Source: CAZGMJ01 sp964526785
GTDB taxonomy: Bacteria; Planctomycetota; Phycisphaerae; Sedimentisphaerales; Anaerobacaceae
Length of the DNA: 30,788 nucleotides
NCBI GenBank assembly: GCA_964526785.1
Contig: CAZGMJ010000063.1
Location: forward strand, 1-30,788
Reading direction: 5' to 3'
The notes under the pieces are model-generated. The model was not told where the DNA came from and ran no database searches. It saw only the letters and a program-made list of their open reading frames with translations. Shown in pieces: positions 16,095 to 22,625 of the stretch (position 1 is its first letter; each line of letters opens with the position of its first letter). Made by a program: the position numbers and the translations under genes.

Positions 16095-17480
16095 ATGCAG
16101 AAGGACGATACGGGGAGCATGTTGTACGTGGCGCTGGTTTGCGTGGTGGCGGCGCTGGGCGGGCTGCTGTTCGGCTACGATACCGGCGTGATCGCCGGGG
16201 CGATCGGGTTTCTGGAGACGCATTTCGATCTGGACCCGAGTTTCCAGAAGGGCTGGGTGGCGGCCAGCGCATTGATCGGCTGCACGCTCGGGGTGGCGAT
16301 TGCAGGGATGATGAGCGACCGGCTCGGCAGAAAGAAGACGCTGATCCTCTCGGCGGTGTTGTTTTTCATATCGGCGGTGGGGACGGCTCTGCCGCGGAAC
16401 ATCACGATGTTCGTGCTCTTTCGCATTATCGGGGGCGTCGGCGTGGGGGCCGCTTCGATTACTTCGCCGATGTATATTGCCGAGATCGCGCCTGCCCGTA
16501 TACGGGGCCGGCTGGTGTCGGTCAATCAGTTCGCCATCGTGACGGGTTTTCTGGTGGTGTATCTGGTGAACTACTTTATCGCACTGCAGGGCAGCGAGGC
16601 CTGGAACGTGCAGTACGGCTGGCGATGGATGTTCGGGTCGGAGGCGCTGCCGGCGCTGCTGTTGCTGGCGGCGCTTTTCTTCGTGCCCGAGAGTCCGCGC
16701 TGGCTGACGAAATACGGCCGGCGGGAAAAGGCGCTGGGGGTGCTGGAACGCGTCGGCGGCCGGAGTCGGGCGCAGGAGGAGATTCGGGAGATCGAATATG
16801 CGATTGCCCACGAGAGCGGTTCGCTGAAGATGTTGCTTGCGCCGGGGATGCGGATTGTGCTTGTGATCGGCATTGTGCTGGCGGTTTTGCAGCAGGTTAC
16901 GGGGATCAACGTATTTCTGTACTTCGGGGCGGAGATTTTCAAGAAGATGGGTTCGGAGACGAACGCAGCGCTGCTCAAGGAGGTTGTGGTCGGGGCGGTG
17001 AATCTGAGTTTTACGGTGATTGCGATATGGACGGTGGACCGGGTCGGCCGCAAGCCGCTGATGCTGATCGGTTCGGCGGGGATGGGCATTTCTCTGGCGG
17101 CGATGGGGCTGGCGGCGTACGTGCAGAGTACGACGGGGATGTGGCTGCTGGTCTTCATGCTCGGCTACATCGCCTGCTTCGCGCTTTCGGTCGGCCCGGT
17201 AACGTGGGTGATCTTATCGGAGATATTCCCGACGCGGATTCGCGGCCGTGCGATGGGCATAGCAACCGTCTTCCTCTGGACGGCCAACTACGTCGTCACG
17301 CAGACCTTCACCATGATGGACGAGAGCCCTGCACTCATTGAGACGTTTCACCACGCTTTTCCATTCTGGCTCTACGGGGCGATGTGTGTCCTGCTGTTCC
17401 TCTTCGTGCTGCGATTCGTGCCGGAGACCAAGGGCAAGACACTCGAAGAGATCGAGAAATACTGGGGAATCGGTAGGTAG
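16095..17480 (+). CDS. Sugar-porter family MFS transporter
   Basis: This 461-residue, twelve-helix inner-membrane protein carries the sugar-porter signatures in order: GGLLFGYDTGVIAGA in helix 1, DRLGRKK in the 2-3 loop, PESPRWL after helix 6, QQVTGINV in helix 7, DRVGRKPL in the 8-9 loop and PETKGKTLEEIE at the C-terminus. It resembles XylE/GLUT-type proton symporters, with xylose, glucose, galactose or arabinose as candidate substrates. GGAG lies five bases before the ATG, and the sulfatase stop is 24 bases upstream, so it is the fourth gene of the glycan operon and probably imports the released monosaccharide. I see no clear terminator directly after it. Confidence 0.93.
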   Translation: MQKDDTGSMLYVALVCVVAALGGLLFGYDTGVIAGAIGFLETHFDLDPSFQKGWVAASALIGCTLGVAIAGMMSDRLGRKKTLILSAVLFFISAVGTALPRNITMFVLFRIIGGVGVGAASITSPMYIAEIAPARIRGRLVSVNQFAIVTGFLVVYLVNYFIALQGSEAWNVQYGWRWMFGSEALPALLLLAALFFVPESPRWLTKYGRREKALGVLERVGGRSRAQEEIREIEYAIAHESGSLKMLLAPGMRIVLVIGIVLAVLQQVTGINVFLYFGAEIFKKMGSETNAALLKEVVVGAVNLSFTVIAIWTVDRVGRKPLMLIGSAGMGISLAAMGLAAYVQSTTGMWLLVFMLGYIACFALSVGPVTWVILSEIFPTRIRGRAMGIATVFLWTANYVVTQTFTMMDESPALIETFHHAFPFWLYGAMCVLLFLFVLRFVPETKGKTLEEIEKYWGIGR

Positions 17481-17628
17481 CAGGCTGCCGAATGGCTCAC
17501 AGATCGACCAAAGGTACGGTAGACGGCGTGCCGAGAGGCCGCCTGGCGGCAAAACAGAGAGCCGGAGCGCATTCTCCACCGCAGGGAGCGTATTGGCAGG
17601 TCATTTCATTGATTCGGAGCTTTTTGGG

Positions 17629-17658
17629 TTGCCGCGCAGATCGCCGTTTCTATAGAAT
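17629..17658 (+). promoter_or_regulatory. Probable promoter of the Kai module
   Basis: TTGCCG (17629-17634, 4 of 6) and TAGAAT (17653-17658, 5 of 6) are 18 bases apart, in the 254-base gap before the kaiC-like gene. The predicted leader is about 70 bases. Confidence 0.4.
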
Positions 17659-17734
17659 AGGATACCAGAAGAACATGCCAATGGACTGACCCAAGAAGCA
17701 AGGTTGTCATAGTGGCACTGGAGTGCGAGCATAA

Positions 17735-19192
17735 ATGAATCAGAAGAAGGTACAATCCCGTCTGGCGCCCGTCGGTATTGAGAAGGTCTCATCAGGTGTG
17801 GCGGGTTTCGATGAAGTCCTGACGGGCGGCTTTCCGAAGGGGCGAACAACCCTGATCAAAGGGCGTGCGGGAACGGGCAAGACGGTGCTTGGCCTTGAGT
17901 TCCTCTATCGCGGGGCGATGGAGGGCGAACCGGCGATCTTTATTTCCTTCGAAGAAAGCGCCGAGGCGATACGGGCCAATGCACTTTCGATGGGGTGGGA
18001 CCTGGCGGCTCTGGAGGCTTCGGGCACGTTTTTTCTGTGGGAGGCGCGAATCGATTTCAATGCGGTGATCAGCGGGCAGTTCACCCTCGACTCGCTGCTG
18101 GCGATCATTGGAGGCAAGGCCCGCGAAATGGGCGCCCGGCGAATTATGATCGATGCGTTGGACGTGATGCTGAGCATTTTCGAGGATCCCGTTCGCGAGC
18201 GGAGTCAATTGCGGGCGCTGCACGGGTGGGTTGTCGAGCAGCAGTTTACGGCAATCCTGACGGCCAAAGGCGGGCAGACGCACCGCGGCCGGACGCATGA
18301 ATATGAATCCCTTGATTATATGTCGGATTGCGTGATATTTCTCGATGCCCGGGTCAACGAGCAGGTTACGACACGGCGGTTGCGGGTGGTGAAATACCGC
18401 GGGTCGGGCTTCTGCTCGAACGAGTATCCGTACGTCATCACGCCGAATGGCAGTACGATTATGCCTATCACAACCGTTCATCTGCAGCACCCGCCGTTCG
18501 GCGAACGTATGTCGAGCGGGCACGACACATTCGACAAAATGCTCGGCGGCGGCTACTTTCGGGGTTCGACTATTCTGATTTCGGGCCTGACAGGCAGCGG
18601 CAAGACCACGCTGGCGGCGGTCTTTTCGAAGGGAGCGTGCGGCAGACGAGAGAAAGTTCTGTACGTCAGCTTCGAGGAATCACAAGAGGCGATTATCACG
18701 GCGATGCGGAGTCCGGGCATCGGCCTGCAACAATGCGTCGATGAAGGATTGCTGGATTTCTGGACGATTATGCCCGAGGCGCTGGTGCCGGAGGAACACT
18801 TATTCAGGTTGCTGCAGCGGATCGAAGCTTTCAAGCCGGATCACGTCATTATCGATGCGGTATCGGCCGTGCAGCGGATGAATACGGAACAGGCGGCTTT
18901 CGATTTCCTGGTCCGATTCGTCGACGCATGCAAAGACCGACAGATAACGTGCATGATGACTAATCAGTTGAACTCCAATCATTGGCAGGAAGATATCAGC
19001 GGCATTGGTATGTCGTCGATAATAGATACAGTCGTTGTATTAAGCCTGGCGGAAGTCCGCGGTGAGATGCAGCGCAGCGTGATTGTCATCAAATCGCGAG
19101 GAACACGGCACTCGCATCGACGCCATACGTATGCAATCACAGACGACGGAGTGCGCATCACATGGGGGGGTGCCGATAAAGGGCGAGACTGA
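17735..19192 (+). CDS. kaiC: KaiC-like tandem RecA-fold ATPase
   Basis: This 485-residue protein has two RecA/KaiC domains. CI carries Walker A GRAGTGKT at 43-50 and the double glutamate Glu73-Glu74 (SFEES); CII carries GLTGSGKT at 284-291 and Glu314-Glu315. The CII end aligns with cyanobacterial KaiC: GMSSIIDTVVVL followed by AEVRGEMQRSVIVIKSRG corresponds to HISTITDTIILL and VEIRGEMSRAINVFKMRG. Ser427 and Ser428 fall at the two autophosphorylation positions (Ser431/Thr432 in Synechococcus). At 485 residues it is slightly shorter than the usual 519. Its stop overlaps the kaiB-like start (TGATG-type arrangement), so the two are coupled. Whether it oscillates is unknown; many non-cyanobacterial KaiC proteins act in stress or timing without a full clock. 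No KaiA gene is nearby. Confidence 0.92.
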   Translation: MNQKKVQSRLAPVGIEKVSSGVAGFDEVLTGGFPKGRTTLIKGRAGTGKTVLGLEFLYRGAMEGEPAIFISFEESAEAIRANALSMGWDLAALEASGTFFLWEARIDFNAVISGQFTLDSLLAIIGGKAREMGARRIMIDALDVMLSIFEDPVRERSQLRALHGWVVEQQFTAILTAKGGQTHRGRTHEYESLDYMSDCVIFLDARVNEQVTTRRLRVVKYRGSGFCSNEYPYVITPNGSTIMPITTVHLQHPPFGERMSSGHDTFDKMLGGGYFRGSTILISGLTGSGKTTLAAVFSKGACGRREKVLYVSFEESQEAIITAMRSPGIGLQQCVDEGLLDFWTIMPEALVPEEHLFRLLQRIEAFKPDHVIIDAVSAVQRMNTEQAAFDFLVRFVDACKDRQITCMMTNQLNSNHWQEDISGIGMSSIIDTVVVLSLAEVRGEMQRSVIVIKSRGTRHSHRRHTYAITDDGVRITWGGADKGRD

Positions 19193-19536
19193 TGGCTATG
19201 GCGGAAAAATCCAACGAGAAACGGTCCAAACACGCGGGGATTGAGCCGGTCAAGAGCAAAACGGCCCGAACCGAGGCGTACCATCTGCGTTTGTTTGTCG
19301 CGGGCGACGAAGTGAATTCCGTGCAGGCCAGAAAGAACCTCGATGAAATACTGGAGCAACACGTGCGAGGCAAATGCAGGGTGGATATTATCGACGTCTT
19401 CGAAGATTTTACCGAGGCGATTGCCGAGAACATCCTCGTGACGCCTGCGTTGATTGTGGACCGACCCAGGCGTGTGGTGATCTTCGGCAACCTGGAGGAC
19501 CGGGACACGGTGCTGGCGACGTTAGGAGTATCATGA
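19192..19536 (+). CDS. kaiB: KaiB-like thioredoxin-fold protein
   Basis: This 114-residue protein matches KaiB across its core: YHLRLFVAGDEVNSVQARKN corresponds to [20 protein letters not shown], followed by VDIIDVFEDFTEAIAENILV, TPALIV and the ending RRVVIFGNLEDRDTVLATL. It has about 28 extra charged residues at the N-terminus compared with clock KaiB. KaiB family members bind the CI ring of phosphorylated KaiC after a fold switch; the same partnership is likely here because the two genes overlap by one base. It also resembles the KaiB-like sensory domain of the SasA kinase, which is relevant because the next gene is a histidine kinase. Its stop overlaps that kinase's start (ATGA). Confidence 0.9.
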   Translation: MAMAEKSNEKRSKHAGIEPVKSKTARTEAYHLRLFVAGDEVNSVQARKNLDEILEQHVRGKCRVDIIDVFEDFTEAIAENILVTPALIVDRPRRVVIFGNLEDRDTVLATLGVS

Positions 19537-20780
19537 AGTCCGAAGCCAAGAAACAGACGTACGAACAACTGGCAGCGCGGCTGGAGGAGACCGAGGGGGT
19601 GATCCGGGCGCTGCAGGATAATGAAGTGGACGCAGTCGTCGGCGACAAACATATTGCGATGATACGTCTGAAGGAAGCGGAGGAGGCCGAGCGCAAGGCG
19701 AATCTGAAGATCCGGATGATTCTGGAGAGCATCACCGATGCGTTTATCTCGTTCGATCCGCAGTGGCGGTGCACCTACGTCAACCGGACGGCAGCCAAGT
19801 TCTTCGCTCGAGACGCCGACGAGTTGACGGGAAGGGTATTCTGGGAGGCAATTCCATCGGCCAGGGATCTGCTGAGCAACCGCATGCTGCACGATGCGAT
19901 GCAGCAGCAGAAGGTTGTGGTGTTCGAGCAGTACTGGCCGGCGCCGCTGGACGTGTGGTGCGAATGCCGGTGTTATCCGAGCAGCGAGGGGCTGAGCGTG
20001 TACTTTACAGATATTACAAAGCGCAAGCAGGCCGAGCGGGAGCTTGAGGAGTCGCGCGACGAACTGGAGAAGCGGGTGGAGGAGCGGACGGCCGAGTTGA
20101 AGAAGCGGGCGCGGCAGCTCGAGGAACTTGCGCTGGAGTTGTCGGAGGCGGAGGACCGGGAGCGAAAACGTGTTGCGTCGATTCTGCACGATGATCTGCA
20201 GCAGCATCTGGCGGGGATATCGTATCACCTGCAACTGGCACGGAGGAAGGTCTCTTCAGAGCGGGCGATCGAGCGGCTTACAGAGGCCGAGGAATTGCTC
20301 CGAGAAGGCATCGAGAAGACACGCACGCTCTCGCACGAGTTGAACCCGCCCATTTTACAGAACAGAGGATTTGTGGCGGCGCTGGACTGGGTTGCCGAGC
20401 AGATGGAGGGCGCGCACGGGCTGCGCGTGGAGGTGAAAAGCTCGAATGAGGCCGAGCCGGCGACTGAGGCGGTGGCGCGGCTGCTGTTTGCGTCGGTTCG
20501 CGAACTGCTGTTCAATTGTGTCAAGCATGCCGCGGTGGATCAGGCCATGGTTGAGGCCCGGCGCGAGGGCGAGATGGTGCGCGTGTGCGTGCGAGACCAC
20601 GGGGCCGGATGTGATCCAGAGGCCGTGCAGGCGCGAGCGGGCGAGCGAGCGGGGTTCGGGTTGTTCGGCATCAAGGAGCGGGTCGGATTTGTCGGCGGGC
20701 GGTTCGAGATGGAAAGCAGGCCGGGCGAGGGGTGCTGCGTGACGCTCTGGGCGCCGAGGAAAGAAGCGCGGATTCCATGA
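19533..20780 (+). CDS. PAS-domain histidine kinase of the HisKA_3 (NarL-partner) type
   Basis: This 415-residue protein has no transmembrane segment, so it is probably cytoplasmic. An N-terminal helix (LEETEGVIRALQDNEVDAVV) leads into a PAS domain at about 62-165 (ILESITDAFISFDPQWRCTY, YFTDITKRKQAERE), a coiled coil at about 163-205, and a HisKA_3 dimerisation domain with phospho-acceptor His219 (ERKRVASILHDDLQQHL). The HATPase domain shows an N-box (ELLFNCVKHA), a G1 box (DHGAGCDP) and a G2 box (GFGLFGIKERV). This kinase class normally phosphorylates LuxR/NarL-type regulators; none is encoded here. I chose ATG 19533 because it overlaps the KaiB-like stop by four bases and begins the conserved helix; an upstream in-frame start would lie inside the previous gene. 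The context suggests it reads the KaiC/KaiB state, functionally like SasA, although it lacks a fused KaiB domain. Confidence 0.9.
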   Translation: MKSEAKKQTYEQLAARLEETEGVIRALQDNEVDAVVGDKHIAMIRLKEAEEAERKANLKIRMILESITDAFISFDPQWRCTYVNRTAAKFFARDADELTGRVFWEAIPSARDLLSNRMLHDAMQQQKVVVFEQYWPAPLDVWCECRCYPSSEGLSVYFTDITKRKQAERELEESRDELEKRVEERTAELKKRARQLEELALELSEAEDRERKRVASILHDDLQQHLAGISYHLQLARRKVSSERAIERLTEAEELLREGIEKTRTLSHELNPPILQNRGFVAALDWVAEQMEGAHGLRVEVKSSNEAEPATEAVARLLFASVRELLFNCVKHAAVDQAMVEARREGEMVRVCVRDHGAGCDPEAVQARAGERAGFGLFGIKERVGFVGGRFEMESRPGEGCCVTLWAPRKEARIP

Positions 20781-21943
20781 GGGAGTCGTGCTGTCACATG
20801 AGCGATAGAACCAAAGAAGCCGCCGGCGGACAGTTGCTGATGGGCTTTATCGCGGTGGTATGGAGTCTGGCGGCCTTTGTCGTGACGAGCGGGTGCGACC
20901 GGAAGCCGGATTCGCAGGCAAGCGGCCCGGCCCAGCCTTATGCAGTCATCCCGGCCGAAGAGCCGTTGCCCCGGGGCGAACGGCTGCTCGGGATTAACAT
21001 ATCTGAGAGCGAGCGGGGGTTCGGCCCGTCTTTTGAGGTCGCCCAGCAGGCGGGCGTGCAGGTCGTGGAATTGAACATCCCATGGAACGTAATCGAGACG
21101 AGTGAGGGGCAGTACGAGGACCCATGGGGCGTGCTGGGGGCCATCCCGTTCTACGGGCAGAAGGGGATACGCGTGATGTTCAGTCTGGCGGTGATCAACA
21201 CGGTCGAGAGCACGGCGCCGGATTATGTAAGGGGCAGTGCGTGGGACTCGCCCGAAATGATCGCCGCGTTCAACAGCATGATGGACTGGTTTCTCGCCCA
21301 CATTCCGGCCGGCGTCACCGTTCCGGGCATTGCCATCGGCAACGAAGTCGATCTGCTGCTGTCGTCCGAAGAACAGTGGAAATCGTACACTCGCTTCTTC
21401 CGGGCCGCGTGCGAGCACGTTCGTTCGGCTCGGCCTCGAATCAGGCTTGGCGTCAAGACAACGGTCATGGAGGGGGCGTTGGGCAAATGGTCCTCCGAGG
21501 TGCAGGCGATCAACCGCGATGCGGATGTCGTGATGCTCAACTACTATCCGCAGGACGACGGCTTTCGAGTCCGGGCTCCGGACGTCGTGTACGAGCACTT
21601 CAATCAGGTTGCGGCAGTATTCGAGGGGCGGGAGATTTGGTTCACCGAACTGGGCTATCAGTCGGGCCGGGAGCACTGCGGTAGCAGCGAGACCAAACAA
21701 GCCCGCTTCTACCACCATCTGTTCGGCGCCTGGGATCGGCATCGCGGTCAGATCGGGCTTGTGCTGATCAACTGGCTGCACGATCAGTCGCCGGAAAAGA
21801 TCGCAGAGTTCACGGAATACTACGGCTCGTCGGCTCCGGCTTTCGTCAAGTTTCTCTCGACGCTCGGCCTGCGAAACTACGATCATACGGACAAGCCGGC
21901 CTGGAAGCAGGTGGTGGCGGAAGCGGAGGCACGCGGCTGGTAG
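20777..21943 (+). CDS. GH-A-like TIM-barrel lipoprotein coupled to the Kai module
   Basis: This 388-residue protein is probably exported: a hydrophobic stretch (LLMGFIAVVWSLAAFVVTSGC) ends in a weak lipobox cysteine. The body reads as a clan GH-A (beta/alpha)8 barrel (LLGINISESERGFGPSFEVA, VVELNIPWNVIETSEGQYED, IRVMFSLAVINT). Glu190 in IAIGNEVD and Glu291 in IWFTELGY occupy the expected strand-4 acid/base and strand-7 nucleophile positions. GH5, GH42 or GH53-like enzymes are possible relatives; I cannot name the family. The start at 20777 overlaps the kinase stop (ATGA); ATG 20798, with GGGAG upstream, is an alternative. An extracytoplasmic sugar-active protein translationally coupled to clock-type genes is unexpected. 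It could be a sensor accessory or simply a regulated output. Confidence 0.75.
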   Translation: MRESCCHMSDRTKEAAGGQLLMGFIAVVWSLAAFVVTSGCDRKPDSQASGPAQPYAVIPAEEPLPRGERLLGINISESERGFGPSFEVAQQAGVQVVELNIPWNVIETSEGQYEDPWGVLGAIPFYGQKGIRVMFSLAVINTVESTAPDYVRGSAWDSPEMIAAFNSMMDWFLAHIPAGVTVPGIAIGNEVDLLLSSEEQWKSYTRFFRAACEHVRSARPRIRLGVKTTVMEGALGKWSSEVQAINRDADVVMLNYYPQDDGFRVRAPDVVYEHFNQVAAVFEGREIWFTELGYQSGREHCGSSETKQARFYHHLFGAWDRHRGQIGLVLINWLHDQSPEKIAEFTEYYGSSAPAFVKFLSTLGLRNYDHTDKPAWKQVVAEAEARGW

Positions 21944-22019
21944 AGAGCGAGCGGCTGTCAGGTAATGCCGGACTGGTGCATACAAAGCGGGATTTGTGCG
22001 CGGTTTTGGCGGTGGATGG

Positions 22020-22047
22020 TTGCAAAGCGGCGCCGATGTGGTATCCT
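22020..22047 (+). promoter_or_regulatory. Weak candidate promoter of the thioesterase gene
   Basis: TTGCAA (22020-22025) and TATCCT (22042-22047), each 4 of 6, are 16 bases apart. This would give a very short leader that still contains the AGGTG ribosome binding site. Confidence 0.25.
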
Positions 22048-22065
22048 GCGGACAGGCAGGTGAAA

Positions 22066-22485
22066 ATGGATTTTCCCGAGCGCTTACACATTCAGAGTCA
22101 TTCCATCGAAGTGGTGCCTCGCTACGTCGAGACCGACCAGGCGGGATTCGTGCATCACAGCGTGTATCCGATCTGGTTCGAGATGGGGCGGACCGAGTTG
22201 CTTCGCGCCAATGGTCTGGCGTACAGGGATCTGGAGGCGGCGGGAGTGTTCTTCGTGGTGGCTGAGTTGCGGCTGAAGTATCGCGCGCCGGCCCTATACG
22301 ATGAGAAACTGACGCTGGAAACGCAGTGTTCGCGTGTGACCGCCGGCCGGGTCGAACATACGTACAAGCTTGTTCGTAACGAAGACGGACGGATTCTGAC
22401 GGAAGGCTCGAGTGTGCTGGCGTGTATCGGAGACGACGGGAAGATACGGAGGGTCCCGCAGTTCATGTATTTGCATTCGGATTGA
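22066..22485 (+). CDS. YbgC/FadM-like acyl-CoA thioesterase (hotdog fold)
   Basis: This 139-residue protein matches the 4-hydroxybenzoyl-CoA thioesterase/YbgC family: VVPRYVETDQAGFVHHSVYP is the family's catalytic segment, with the Asp of ETDQAG as the likely catalytic residue, followed by WFEMGRTELLR and a central strand set (LKYRAPALYDEKLTLETQC). The length fits single-domain members. I chose ATG 22066 because AGGTG lies five bases upstream and longer versions would add residues without homology. It hydrolyses short or medium acyl-CoA in the cytoplasm; in proteobacteria YbgC sits with tol-pal genes, which are absent here. It stands alone between the Kai module and the purine genes. Confidence 0.88.
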   Translation: MDFPERLHIQSHSIEVVPRYVETDQAGFVHHSVYPIWFEMGRTELLRANGLAYRDLEAAGVFFVVAELRLKYRAPALYDEKLTLETQCSRVTAGRVEHTYKLVRNEDGRILTEGSSVLACIGDDGKIRRVPQFMYLHSD

Positions 22486-22494
22486 AGAGTTTGA

Positions 22495-22523
22495 TTGACG
22501 TAATGGCGGTGCTGACTTATACT
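22495..22523 (+). promoter_or_regulatory. Strong sigma70-type promoter of purF
   Basis: TTGACG (22495-22500) and TATACT (22518-22523), each 5 of 6, are exactly 17 bases apart. The -35 starts ten bases after the thioesterase stop, so purF-purM transcription is independent of it. The leader is about 95 bases. Confidence 0.7.
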
Positions 22524-22558
22524 ATCATTTCCCCTTTGCCCGATTCGTGATTTCCTTG

Positions 22559-22572
22559 ATATCGCACGATAT
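22559..22572. promoter_or_regulatory. Palindrome in the purF leader
   Basis: ATATCG-CA-CGATAT is a perfect 6-bp inverted repeat around two bases, located about 36 bases after the predicted -10 element and about 54 bases before the purF start. It could be a repressor operator; it does not match a purine-box or PurR site that I know. Confidence 0.35.
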
Positions 22573-22625
22573 TCAAGCAGCTCTTTGGCTGGCGTTCGCA
22601 ACATGTGATGGAGTTGGTGTCTGTG

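Noticed and set aside
14448..16811. A 787-codon minus-strand open frame
   Set aside because: It lies opposite the sulfatase and MFS genes, crosses their boundary, and is Arg/His/Pro-rich without motifs.
22481..22495. ATTGAAGAGTTTGAT, identical to the 5' end of E. coli 16S rRNA
   Set aside because: The match stops after 15 bases and none of the following conserved 16S sequence is present. It covers the thioesterase stop and the purF -35 region, so it is chance.
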